Origin: Allotamlana fucoidanivorans
GTDB lineage: Bacteria > Bacteroidota > Bacteroidia > Flavobacteriales > Flavobacteriaceae
Length of the DNA: 64,000 nt
Assembly: GCF_006265225.1 (NCBI RefSeq)
Contig: NZ_VDCS01000006.1
Span: forward strand, 62,001-126,000
Direction of reading: 5' to 3'
The notes beneath the pieces are model-generated. The model had not been told where the DNA came from and did no database searches. It saw nothing but the letters and a program-made list of their open reading frames with translations. The position numbers were made by a program, and so were the translations under genes. Below, piece by piece: positions 39,746 to 49,334 of the stretch. Numbering within the stretch: position 1 is the stretch's first letter; each line of letters opens with the position of its first letter.

Positions 39746-40792
39746 ATGGACATGCTAAAACTTATTAAAATTGATGAAAACTCTAGGGTACCTAAGTACC
39801 AACAGATTATTGATTCAATTATACATAATATATCGATTGGAAATTTAACCATGGACCAAAAAATTCCTTCTATTAATATGTTTAGTGAAGAATTTTATTT
39901 GTCTAGAGATACCGTAGAAAAAGCATACAGTATTTTAAAAGAGCGAAACATTATCACAGCAATTAGAGGTAAAGGTTACTACATTTCTAGAACAAAACTT
40001 ATTTCAAAAGTTAATATACTCTATTTGGTAAATAAACTAAGTTCATATAAGCTTAGAACATACAACCACTTTATTAATACCATTGGCGCTAATTCACATA
40101 CAGATTTAAACACTTATCACTGTGATGAAACGTTATTTTTAAACTTGCTTGATAAAAATAAAGCGGCTTATGACTACTATATCATCATGCCGCATTTTAA
40201 AACAGACAAACTGAATCATATAAGCTTTACTGATAAAGTTTTGAAAGCTTTAAAACAAATCCCTAAAGAAAAACTAATTATTCTTGATAACGTTAAGCCG
40301 GATTTAGGTAGTGGCATGATTGAAATATATCAGGATTTTGAAAATGATATTTATGGAGCATTGAATGACGGTTTAAAAAAAATAAAAACATACAAAAGAC
40401 TCATTTTAGTGTATCCTGAACGCTCTGTTTATCCTTATCCAAGACGTATTTTGCATGGTTTTAGAAAGTTTTGTGTTGAACATAAACTTGATTTTGAAAT
40501 ATTGGATGAAGTCTATGATGACATTGTTTTAAAAACAGGTGATTTATTTATTACCATAGAAGAAGCCGATTTGGTTAACCTTGTAAAACAGGTTAGAGAA
40601 GACGAGTTTCGTTTGGGGAAAGATATAGGCATCATTTCTTATAATGACACACCACTAAAAGAATTATTAGGCATTACAGTAATGTCAACAGATTTTAAGG
40701 TTATGGGCGAAACAGCTGCCAATATGATATTAAATAAGTCAAGAGGTAAAGTAAAAGTACCTTTTCACTTGATTGAAAGAGAATCATTGTAA
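39746..40792 (+). CDS. GntR-family regulator with sugar-binding-like C-terminal domain
   Basis: The 348-aa protein has an N-terminal GntR winged helix (about 10-78: VPKYQQIIDSI, KIPSINMFSEEFYLSRDTVEKAYSILKERNII, RGKGYYI). The C-terminal domain (about 85-348) is shaped like a periplasmic-binding-protein/LacI ligand domain, ending GITVMSTDFKVMGETAANMIL. Such GntR-LacI hybrids respond to sugars. It is divergent from the rhamnose operon and faces the end of the PUL operon (25-nt gap), so it is the best candidate for the protein binding the shared 21-bp motif. Target and ligand are inferred. Confidence 0.88.
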   Translation: MDMLKLIKIDENSRVPKYQQIIDSIIHNISIGNLTMDQKIPSINMFSEEFYLSRDTVEKAYSILKERNIITAIRGKGYYISRTKLISKVNILYLVNKLSSYKLRTYNHFINTIGANSHTDLNTYHCDETLFLNLLDKNKAAYDYYIIMPHFKTDKLNHISFTDKVLKALKQIPKEKLIILDNVKPDLGSGMIEIYQDFENDIYGALNDGLKKIKTYKRLILVYPERSVYPYPRRILHGFRKFCVEHKLDFEILDEVYDDIVLKTGDLFITIEEADLVNLVKQVREDEFRLGKDIGIISYNDTPLKELLGITVMSTDFKVMGETAANMILNKSRGKVKVPFHLIERESL

Positions 40793-40817
40793 TACCCCGT
40801 TTTACTTTTCAATACAC

Positions 40818-41945
40818 CTATTGTCTGTAAGTATACATTTGAATACTAGAAGGACTATTAACCTTTATTTCTTTAGGTAATTTTGATAACTTTCCTGTTT
40901 GACTATCTCTTTTAAAAATTGTAATAGTGTTTGTAAACTGATTGGCTACAAGCACAAAACGTCCAGACGGACTAATAGCAAAGTTTCTTGGATGTTCACC
41001 ATAAGAAGGCTCATGACCTACCAAATGCAAGGTTCCATTATTTTGATCAATAGAGAACATAGAAATACTATCTTCTTCTGGCCCGCGATTTGAAGCGTAT
41101 AAAAATTTACCATCCTGTGAAATATGAATATCTGCAGCTCTATAAAGTTCCTGTTTATTTTTGTAAGAATCGTAATCTGCTATAAAATTTAAATTTCCAT
41201 CCTTATAACTAAAGGATGTTATTTTTCCACTCAATTCAGCAATGCCATATCCAAATTTTCCATTGGGATGAAAGGCAAAATGTCTTGGCCCGCTTCCTTG
41301 TTTAGTTTTAATATCCATTTCATTTTCTAATTTGCCTTTATCCTTATCGGAAAAGCTAAATCTTCTCATCTTATCTGCGCCCAAATCTTGAGCAAACAAG
41401 TACTTATTATCAGGTGAAAAGTACGATGAATGCATATGAGAGATATCTTGACGCCCCTTTATAATACTGCTATCCTTAAATTTTAGGACTTGACTCGGCG
41501 CATTAAGACTTCCATCCTTATTGATTTTAAATAGGCTTAAACTTCCATCCGAGTAATTTGAATTGGTTAAATAATTCCCTGTGTGGTCAATTTGCAAATG
41601 CACAGGGTTAAGACCTCCACAGTCTTGCATATTTAGTAATTCTATTTTTTGATTTTTGGCATCCACTTTAAATGAAGCTACTTTACCGTGGTGTGGCATT
41701 TGACTTTCTACAACCGAATACAAATATTCGCCGTCATCGGATAATTTTAAAAAAGAGGTGTTCGTGATACTATCCAAAGTAAACTTTAAAACGCTTTCTC
41801 CGGTGTCGTTATTAAACTGGTAAACATGAATACCTTCACCTGGTTGTTTATCCGTATAACTGCCCACAAAAAGCAAGGTTTCGGTAGTATTTGTTTGACA
41901 ACCAAAAACAGTAATCATTAATAATAAGACGAGTAATTGCTTCAT
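40818..41945 (-). CDS. Lactonase-like seven-bladed beta-propeller lipoprotein
   Basis: The 375-aa protein has a lipoprotein signal with lipobox VFGC (Cys16). The body resembles the 6-phosphogluconolactonase/YbhE lactonase family: LLFVGSYTDKQPGEGIHVYQF, GLNPVHLQIDHTGNYLTNSNYSDGSL, GSGPRHFAFHPNGKFGYGIAEL and HPRNFAISPSGRFVLVANQFTN, spaced as propeller blades. An extracytoplasmic location argues against the pentose-phosphate role. It may open a sugar lactone released during polymer breakdown. It is the last gene of the PUL operon, 24 nt after the lyase gene. Confidence 0.82.
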   Translation of the reverse strand: MKQLLVLLLMITVFGCQTNTTETLLFVGSYTDKQPGEGIHVYQFNNDTGESVLKFTLDSITNTSFLKLSDDGEYLYSVVESQMPHHGKVASFKVDAKNQKIELLNMQDCGGLNPVHLQIDHTGNYLTNSNYSDGSLSLFKINKDGSLNAPSQVLKFKDSSIIKGRQDISHMHSSYFSPDNKYLFAQDLGADKMRRFSFSDKDKGKLENEMDIKTKQGSGPRHFAFHPNGKFGYGIAELSGKITSFSYKDGNLNFIADYDSYKNKQELYRAADIHISQDGKFLYASNRGPEEDSISMFSIDQNNGTLHLVGHEPSYGEHPRNFAISPSGRFVLVANQFTNTITIFKRDSQTGKLSKLPKEIKVNSPSSIQMYTYRQ

Positions 41946-41969
41946 TTTAAATAGTGTTTCTTATTAGAA

Positions 41970-44480
41970 TTATTTAGTGTACTCTTTATAATATGATTTT
42001 GATGAATTGGTAGTAACACCCTCATTTTTATAAGATAGTTTTTCACCTTCTCCCACATAAATACTTTGCAATGTCTCATTTTCATCTAAGGTGATTACTG
42101 CAAAAGTGCCTTTAAAATAAATATCTAATGTTTCATTTTGAAAAACTTCATCTTTGGATTGTGTAATCACATACTGAATTAAAGATTCAGAAGGTGTTTT
42201 ACTAATAACCTTCAAACCTTTATAGAGTCCATCCTGCTCAATTTTAGCAACGGATTGAATGGATGGTGTTTCTGTTTCATTATAGGGTTCAAAAACCACC
42301 ACAAATGGGTTTTTCCAGGCCTCACCTTCTTTTCTAATGACTAAGGTTGGTGTTGGTAAATTATCATAAGGCTCAGGCGACTCAAATGTTATTGGTGCTT
42401 TTACTTTGGTATAAGTTCTATTCTCAAATCCTGGAATATGCAATTGCATAAAAACATTTCCTTGTTCTAATTTTTTTGTATGAAACGTGGCTTTTACATC
42501 ACTTGCATACGGTTTTGAAGTTTTTACATCTTTGAAAAAATGCCATCCTGGGTGCCTGTAAACTTTATTACGCTTCCAAGGTGCATCAGCGTTAGCCATA
42601 TATCTTTTAGGAGTTTTTTGAAAATCTAAATCCTTGTTTTCAAAAGTGAGTTTATCTCCTATATTGTGATACACATAATCGTGATATTCGTTTGGCAATC
42701 TGGATTTTGAACGAAATACATCCACATAGTAGCCTGTTGTTGGCGATGTCCTAATCAAAGCCAAGGTGCGTTCTTGTGTGGCTTCGGCCTTATCGCCTTT
42801 ATCATCTTCAAAACTCGTTAAACTAAAAGAATGATTAGGAGACACTCCTTCCTGCCCAACTTCGGGTTCCATGGAAATCAATTGAATTTTATTAATTTCC
42901 AAATCAACCCATCCGCCTTCACCTCGAGAACTCCCGTTTACGATAACCGTATTATGACCAGCAAAAATTCTGGAGTAGTTTTCATGAAGGTCCACACCAT
43001 AGCGATTTCTGCCGTTATCTACTCCTAAAACTTGCCCTTCACCGTATAATTCAATATTCATGCCTTCAGCATGCCCATGTACCATGTGCGCACCGCCAAC
43101 AAAACCCATTAAACCATCTTTGGGGTTATTTGTGTTACTTAAATTACGCTGTAAAACAATACCGGCATGATACACTCTATCCGTTCGCGACAAGTCTACA
43201 TTGGTAGATGCATTATCAAAACTACCATCGTACCAAAATAATGCCTCAGCCCCTTCTCGTTTATATTTCCCTTTGTTCATTGCCCTATTGATAAGTGGTG
43301 CAAATTTATTTTGAATTTCGGTTAAGCCATCCATCTTAGCCACGGCATAGGCATCGTCATAAGCTTCATAAGGCACATGCGCATGCCTGTGTCCATCTCC
43401 CCAGCGTACAATTTCCTCATTGGGATACACAAAATAATCGAGTCGTGGTAAGGCATGTAACACATTGGGGTGCTTTTCTCCCAATTTCAGGGACGGATCG
43501 TATTTATTTAATACCAACATCAATCTTGCTAAAATGGATGTGGTATGGTTTAAATATTGTGAGGTTTCTGGCCAGATATCACCTTCATCTTTATAATTCT
43601 TAACCATGACGTTTAAGGCATCTTGGTTTTCGGTACTTTCAGTAAAGAAATAGGACAACCACTTTTCTCGATCCATTTTATCATCCATCGCTAAGGCATT
43701 ATATACCAAACTTGGTGCTTCTAAAACACTATGATTTGAACCCGATTGCCCATAATTTACTGTTATGTTTGCATAGGTCTTAAACACTTCCTGAGCATCT
43801 TCAAAAGGAAAATTCACGTTTTTATTTTCAATGATATCAAAAGCCTTCCCTTCCTTTTTTAAATAAGGATAGATGAAGTCATAAATCAACGGTAATCTAT
43901 ACCCTATAACACGTACTTCCCGAAAGCCATCATACGGAAATAACCATCCTCCTCTGCCTCTCCATGTAGAGACTTCAGTTTGCTGAACAGATTTTATAAA
44001 TGAATATAAAATACTACTCGCCACAAATGCATATTGTTCATCTTGAGTTAAGTAGTACATGGTACCACAATCTAAAGCTACTTGTAAATATGTAATTAAA
44101 AGTTCGGCAGGTTTCCAATCTTCATCGGTAGCATTATCCAGATTTTCTTGAACACCGTTCCTGATATGGGTTGTTTTAAAAAATGTCGGAAAACGGTTTT
44201 GCTGTTTTTTAGACCAATCAAAGGGCAATTGTTTGATATATGCTGTTGGATTTTTGTAAAATTTTGCAACCTCTACGTCTGTAGCTAGTTTTAACGTATC
44301 GTAAATTTCTTTCGCCCATTCTTGAGTTTCAATTTTATTGAGTATTTGTTGACACTCAGAAGCTTTTACCAATATAAATGGGCGTTCTGGAGCTTGAGAC
44401 CATACCTTAAACTGAGTTATGGTAATCAATGCCAATAACACATAACAGCCTGTTATTTTTAATTGTTTTAATAGTTTCAT
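41970..44480 (-). CDS. Heparinase II/III-like polysaccharide lyase (candidate ulvan lyase)
   Basis: The 836-aa protein has an N-terminal signal peptide (about 1-28), an (alpha/alpha) toroid (about 80-400) and a beta-sandwich C-terminal part (about 430-830), the heparinase II/III plan. Likely active-site segments are NYGQSGSNHSVLEA in the toroid and GGAHMVHGHAEGMNIELYG plus AGHNTVIVNG in the sandwich, where catalytic Tyr/His and metal-binding residues occur in this superfamily. Neighbouring sulfatases and rhamnosidases suggest it cleaves uronic-acid links of ulvan. Assignment to a PL family such as PL40 is a guess. It is in tight array with the broken GH106-like gene and the lactonase gene. 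Confidence 0.75.
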   Translation of the reverse strand: MKLLKQLKITGCYVLLALITITQFKVWSQAPERPFILVKASECQQILNKIETQEWAKEIYDTLKLATDVEVAKFYKNPTAYIKQLPFDWSKKQQNRFPTFFKTTHIRNGVQENLDNATDEDWKPAELLITYLQVALDCGTMYYLTQDEQYAFVASSILYSFIKSVQQTEVSTWRGRGGWLFPYDGFREVRVIGYRLPLIYDFIYPYLKKEGKAFDIIENKNVNFPFEDAQEVFKTYANITVNYGQSGSNHSVLEAPSLVYNALAMDDKMDREKWLSYFFTESTENQDALNVMVKNYKDEGDIWPETSQYLNHTTSILARLMLVLNKYDPSLKLGEKHPNVLHALPRLDYFVYPNEEIVRWGDGHRHAHVPYEAYDDAYAVAKMDGLTEIQNKFAPLINRAMNKGKYKREGAEALFWYDGSFDNASTNVDLSRTDRVYHAGIVLQRNLSNTNNPKDGLMGFVGGAHMVHGHAEGMNIELYGEGQVLGVDNGRNRYGVDLHENYSRIFAGHNTVIVNGSSRGEGGWVDLEINKIQLISMEPEVGQEGVSPNHSFSLTSFEDDKGDKAEATQERTLALIRTSPTTGYYVDVFRSKSRLPNEYHDYVYHNIGDKLTFENKDLDFQKTPKRYMANADAPWKRNKVYRHPGWHFFKDVKTSKPYASDVKATFHTKKLEQGNVFMQLHIPGFENRTYTKVKAPITFESPEPYDNLPTPTLVIRKEGEAWKNPFVVVFEPYNETETPSIQSVAKIEQDGLYKGLKVISKTPSESLIQYVITQSKDEVFQNETLDIYFKGTFAVITLDENETLQSIYVGEGEKLSYKNEGVTTNSSKSYYKEYTK

Positions 44481-44506
44481 TTGCTGTATTATTTTGTTAA
44501 TTCTTT

Positions 44507-47383
44507 TTACTCATATTTTATCAGTTTAATTGGCCCCTCCAGACCTACCGACGTTAATGGCTCATTTTTGTATCTATTTGTCCATCTGTTTACAGCTGGA
44601 ATATCTAAAGATAAACAATAGTTTGATAGAACTGTGGTATAGTGAATTTCAATAGCGTTTTCGCCTTCCTCTAGAACATCAGATACAGGATACATCGCTC
44701 TTCCATACCAACGTTTAGCGACTTTTTTACCGTTTACGTAAAGTTCTGTAATGCCTTCATTCACATTACCTAAATCTAAATGTGTAATAGCATCTTCAAC
44801 TGTAATTTTAGTCTTATAGATAATAGTTCCTGCAAACGTATTTTGCGTTTTATCTTTTGATGCACTAAAATCCTGTAAAGCATCCATATTCCAAGTAAAG
44901 TTCTTACCGTCAACCCTTTTGCCTTCTACCGTCCAATTTGCCTGTATTTCTTTTGAAAACACCAACTCGGTTTTCTTATCCGCAGATTTCACCTCTGGTT
45001 GTTCATTTTCGAACACTAATAATAATGATTGAAGAGGCTCTAAACTGATGTCTAATTCATTTGAAGATGTTTCAAAATAATAAGGCTTACGCTCACCATT
45101 TTCAGGATTCCAGAGGTATGGATATTTATTTTTAAACGGGAATTTCGCCTTAAAACTAGAAGTCTCGTAACGATTGATATTGGTAAAGAAATAAATAATT
45201 TCTTTTGAAGTGTTTTGATGAATTTGAAATACATTTTTACTAGGATTACTAATTTCAACATCTGGTAAGAGTTAAGATTTCTTTAAAACTTCTTCCGTCC
45301 ATGAGAATAATTTCTCAATCGAATTTGGTGAATTAACGCTAATAATTGATGACGTATAATTACTTTGAATATCAGTCATAATTCGTGAAATAACTGCATC
45401 GTTAGCCTGATAATCGCCATATCCTAAAGACTTATCTGGTAAACCATCAATAACAACAACCTTACCACCAGAAGCCACAAAATCTTTCAATGTTTTGGCT
45501 AATTTAATATCTACTGATTCCAAATTGGCTAAAACCAGCAGTTTAAAATTCATGTCGCCATAGATTAAAACACCATCTTTAACTTTAGCATTAGCCAATA
45601 CATTTTGATTGATATAATCGCAAGAATATCCTAACTGACTTATGGGTTCCCACATTCTGTATAAATATTCTGGTTCTGTATGAAATGGTCCTCTCTTTAA
45701 TCCTTTGTCTCCCCAAAGATCTGATGTTGGTCCTAAAATAGCAATAGATTTATCTGCTTGAGAATTTTGGAATACATAAGACAAACGGGCGTTGTAATCT
45801 ACCCAACTACTCAAATGTTTCCACCATGTATTTTGCTCACTAAAATAAGAGCCGTATCTAATCCAGCCTGGAAAAGGTGCGTCTTTAGGCGAATAATTAT
45901 AACCATGCAAAACAGAATGATTAATACCTGTGATAAAATTCATGTCATCGTGCTGTTTAATGTCTTCTAAAGTGGTTTTGAAAACACCTCTAACATTAGT
46001 CATAGTTTCGCAACTGGTAATTTTTTTTCCTGATAAATGCGCTCCTGCTGAGGCGTATAAATTCCATGTCATGTAGCCATGAGACTGACTCCATTGCCAT
46101 GTAGAATCTTTCATTTCGGCGGAATAAATCCAGTTATTACTCTCTGGTATATCAGGAATCATGTACCCATCTAACATACCCATTAAAAATGGAGTCCCAT
46201 AGGCTTGATAGCGACACAAAATGCCATTGTCTTCACAAAATGTTTTATAAGTTCTGGTGAAATTATCCAAAAAGGTTTCAACTAATAATTTATTATAATC
46301 AAAACGCACACGCTTAATTTGATTTTTGAATTCTTCCGAAAAATTATTGGTATAGTTACTTTTCGAATAATCTTGATGACCTTAGTAAAACACAAAAGCC
46401 ATCCAAGGGTCAAGTTTATAGCCATATGTTTTGAAAAACAATTCTGAAAACCCATCACTCCAATTGGCACCAGAGACCTCTATACTATCACAAAACAAGG
46501 CTCGAATTAATTGATTTAGAGGAGTACCCGAACGTTCTGAAATTTTTTTCATCCTATTTAAATAAGCCAAGGTCATTTCCTTTTTATAATGATCTATAAC
46601 AGGCCCTGCACCACCAGGTGCTCCTAAAGTAACATCTCTAAAATCTTGTTGTAGTAATTGATATGACAGCATATATTTCCCTTCTCCTTTTATGGTATAT
46701 AAAATACTACCTGAGTCATCCTGGTGTTCGACAAGGTCAATTATTTGATCTATGGAAATACAATTAGAAGGGATCAATGAAACACCTGATAGGCTCCATA
46801 TGGTGCGTTCGCTGTTGCGTTTCTCGTCACGGCTATTTCTAAATTTATTCTTGTAATAATTAATTAAATACTGTTCACTTATCTCAATAACATCACCTGT
46901 CTTGTACCATATATTATCTGTAACTATGCGTTGGCAAGTTTCATCTTCATTTAAAAATTCACCACCAAAAGGCCAACCCGTTCCTGCAATAATATCGGTA
47001 ATCATACCTAAGTCTTGCGTTTTTTTACAGGCATGCACTACAAGGTCTACCCACTCATCACTCATCCAAACCAAAGATTTTTCATCCGTTGGAGTCGCAT
47101 CTGGCATAGCAATGGGATTTATTTCAACACCACCAAAACCAACATTTTTTAAAGATTCTAGCTGCCTGTCTAGTTCCTCTTTTTTTATTTTATTGCCATT
47201 CCACCACCAACGTACAAATGGTCTTGCTTTGGCAGGTGGATTTTGAAAACCTGAGAATAAATCTTGAGTTGATATATCAAATGCATCTATTTTGGTTTTA
47301 TTATTAGAATTACAACTGAATAAGATACTTGTACTTAAAATTAAAACTCTTTTTAAAAATATTACTTTATTCATTTTATACAT
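44507..47383 (-). pseudogene. GH106-like alpha-L-rhamnosidase interrupted by two in-frame TAA codons
   Basis: A single reading frame of 958 codons runs from the ATG at 47383 to 44507. It is broken only by TAA at 46382-46384 (codon 334) and TAA at 45272-45274 (codon 704). Sequence on both sides of each stop reads on sensibly in the same frame (…DPWMAFVFY, stop, GHQDYSKSNYTNNF…; …SWTEEVLKKS, stop, LLPDVEISNPSKNV…). The N-terminus has a lipoprotein signal (LILSTSILFSC) and the GH106-like start RPFVRWWWNGNKIKKEELDRQLE. The C-terminal 150 residues form a GH2-like jelly roll (LYVNGKKVAKRWYGRAMYP). CAA to TAA is one possible origin for each stop. It lies in the PUL operon. Confidence 0.85.
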
Positions 47384-47421
47384 CTTAATCAACTCACTAA
47401 AGAGTTTGTTTAGTTTGACAA

Positions 47422-48492
47422 TTAATTATTTATAAATTTTAGCATCCCCTCTCTATAATGTAAATAATCATTAGCTGGAGACCCAGCATTATCATCTAGA
47501 TACCTTTTAATCCATTGAGGATGTGAAATATCATTAGGATTTCCTTCAAAAATATTTTTAAGAAAAGTTCCTGTTGTAGCCAATTGTTTTAAAGAACTTA
47601 CTTTTGAAGTGTAACCTTTTAGTTCTGGCAAGCCCATAAAATAATTAGTCATTATAGCCACGTCCGGAGATTCGGCATAAGGAATAGTCGTTCCTTTTTT
47701 AACACCTAGACCGTAAAAATTCATGTAAATCTGCCATGAAGATAATTGTTCTGGCAGATGATTGCTTTTAGTTAATGTACCCATACCATGATCTGCAGAA
47801 ATAATAAAAAACGCGTTTTTCCATAAATTTTCCTCCTTTAAGAAATTTATCAATTTCCCTAATTGTGCATCCGCATTTAAAATGGCTTTAATATATGCTG
47901 AATCTGGGTTGGTTTTATCTTGTGGACCTTTCCAATAGCTTCTAATTTCCTGTAAATGCAACCTTACTAATCTTGCACCATCTTCCTTTATATGTTTTAT
48001 GCCCAACGCTACCACTTTTTCATCTGGCATAATTTCAGCGTAATACACATCTGGTGTTTTAAAAACGTCATACAAAGTATGACCACCAACATACACTGAT
48101 TTGATACCATTCCGTCTTGCAGAAAGAAAAATATCATCTAAATCTTGAGTTTCAAAAATATGCGTTCCTGTATGCATACCAATATTTGGTGGCGATGCAC
48201 CTCCCCAAGGTTCAGAGCCATCTGGTAATTTTACTCGCCCCATAGGACTGTTAGAATAAGCATCTTCTACAACGACCCCATTTTCGGAAAAATATTTCAG
48301 ATGCTCAGCACCAGCGGCAATAGCTGTTTCCGCGGCATATTTCATTAAACCATCAATAATAAACTGCACCACTACAGGCTGATTTTCCTCTAATGCTTCA
48401 GATTCCAAATTCGAAATTTGTTTTGTTTGCTTCGATTGTTTACAACCCAATAACAAAACACTAATAAGTAATAAACCTAAAACGCTTCTCAT
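47422..48492 (-). CDS. Alkaline-phosphatase-superfamily lipoprotein without sulfatase signature
   Basis: The 356-aa protein has lipobox LLLGC and the metal-binding plan of the alkaline phosphatase/sulfatase superfamily: VQFIIDGL near residue 42, a GGHTLYDVF segment and the conserved ISADHGMGT near 228. The formylglycine motif C-x-P/A-x-R is absent; the segment at that place is GASPPNIGMHTGTH, so Thr or Ser could be the nucleophile, as in nucleotide pyrophosphatase-type enzymes. It may be a phosphodiesterase, phosphatase or an atypical sulfatase. It sits inside the PUL operon between DUF1961 and the GH106-like gene. Confidence 0.75.
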   Translation of the reverse strand: MRSVLGLLLISVLLLGCKQSKQTKQISNLESEALEENQPVVVQFIIDGLMKYAAETAIAAGAEHLKYFSENGVVVEDAYSNSPMGRVKLPDGSEPWGGASPPNIGMHTGTHIFETQDLDDIFLSARRNGIKSVYVGGHTLYDVFKTPDVYYAEIMPDEKVVALGIKHIKEDGARLVRLHLQEIRSYWKGPQDKTNPDSAYIKAILNADAQLGKLINFLKEENLWKNAFFIISADHGMGTLTKSNHLPEQLSSWQIYMNFYGLGVKKGTTIPYAESPDVAIMTNYFMGLPELKGYTSKVSSLKQLATTGTFLKNIFEGNPNDISHPQWIKRYLDDNAGSPANDYLHYREGMLKFINN

Positions 48493-48546
48493 TTTTGCCT
48501 AGTTTTTCTTAATAATTCATTTTTTAAAAGATATTATTCCATTCCA

Positions 48547-49329
48547 CTACTTCATATAGATTTTGAAGTTTTTATAAATAGCTGTACGTGTGTACATGTG
48601 TCGTAACCCTATTCTTCCCTCTGAAATTGGAGCTACTTTGGTAATATCCCATTCAAAATATTGTGTTTCATTTTGATGCTCCATTTTAAAACTGAGCTTT
48701 TCTGAAGTTTTGATGGCCGTTATATGATAGATTTTTCCTTTTTCAAATAAACCTTGCATATCGTACGATGGTTCTACCACAATGCTATTAAAGGGTTTGA
48801 CCTTTGGTTTGGGATAACGTCTTGCGCGCACATAGTGTAAGCCTGCACCATCATTACCAAAAGCCGAAAAACTAATATGAAACGTGTTCATATTTTCGAA
48901 ATACATTCGCATTTTAGGAACCTCTCGTAAGTGCGTCCATTCAGAAATATCTTTTTCGTAAACACCCTCTTCGTCTCCAGTTGCTTGTACGTAAAGTATA
49001 TTTACATACTTGTTGGCATCATCGGTTTTCATGTAATCAAACTCAATTTTCACATCTCCTGAAAATGATTCCTCCGTCCATAAAACCGCATGGTGGGCAT
49101 CATTTCTGGCTTCAGGACCTGCTTTAAAATGCATGCCTTCTGGAGTATTTTCAACCGTTGCAACTAAACCATCTAAAGTCCATTGTTTTGTCCAGTCTTC
49201 AGTACAATCATCCTGAAAAACTAATTTCCAATCATCTTGAGTATCGCTATTGTTTTCGCTAAGAGGCTTGTTTGTTTTGCAAGAAACTACAAGGACTAAA
49301 AATACCAATAAGAATACATTCCACTTCAT
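48547..49329 (-). CDS. DUF1961 lipoprotein (concanavalin-like fold)
   Basis: The start is taken at ATG 49329 (260 aa). The in-frame GTG at 49335 overlaps the upstream sulfatase stop and is less likely. A lipoprotein signal (VLVVSC, Cys about 17) is followed by a beta-rich body with LVFQDDCTEDWTKQWTLDG, VKIEFDYMKTDD, NTFHISFSAFGNDG and GRIGLRHMYTRTAIYKNF, matching DUF1961-type proteins found in carbohydrate loci. It may bind or cleave a glycan; no catalytic residues can be named with confidence. It is coupled to the upstream sulfatase gene. Confidence 0.75.
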   Translation of the reverse strand: MKWNVFLLVFLVLVVSCKTNKPLSENNSDTQDDWKLVFQDDCTEDWTKQWTLDGLVATVENTPEGMHFKAGPEARNDAHHAVLWTEESFSGDVKIEFDYMKTDDANKYVNILYVQATGDEEGVYEKDISEWTHLREVPKMRMYFENMNTFHISFSAFGNDGAGLHYVRARRYPKPKVKPFNSIVVEPSYDMQGLFEKGKIYHITAIKTSEKLSFKMEHQNETQYFEWDITKVAPISEGRIGLRHMYTRTAIYKNFKIYMK

Positions 49330-49334
49330 AAACA

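Noticed and set aside
45052-45261. Separate 69-codon minus-strand ORF between parts of the GH106-like gene
   Set aside because: It is in a different frame from the flanking parts. The true frame is open and coding-like through the same interval, so this is a shadow.
46282-46470. 62-codon minus-strand ORF at the first break of the GH106-like gene
   Set aside because: Out of frame with the conserved sequence; the break is an in-frame TAA and not a frameshift.
44507-47383. Genetic-code change with TAA read as Gln
   Set aside because: Many genes in the window end with TAA at natural lengths, so general reassignment is not credible.
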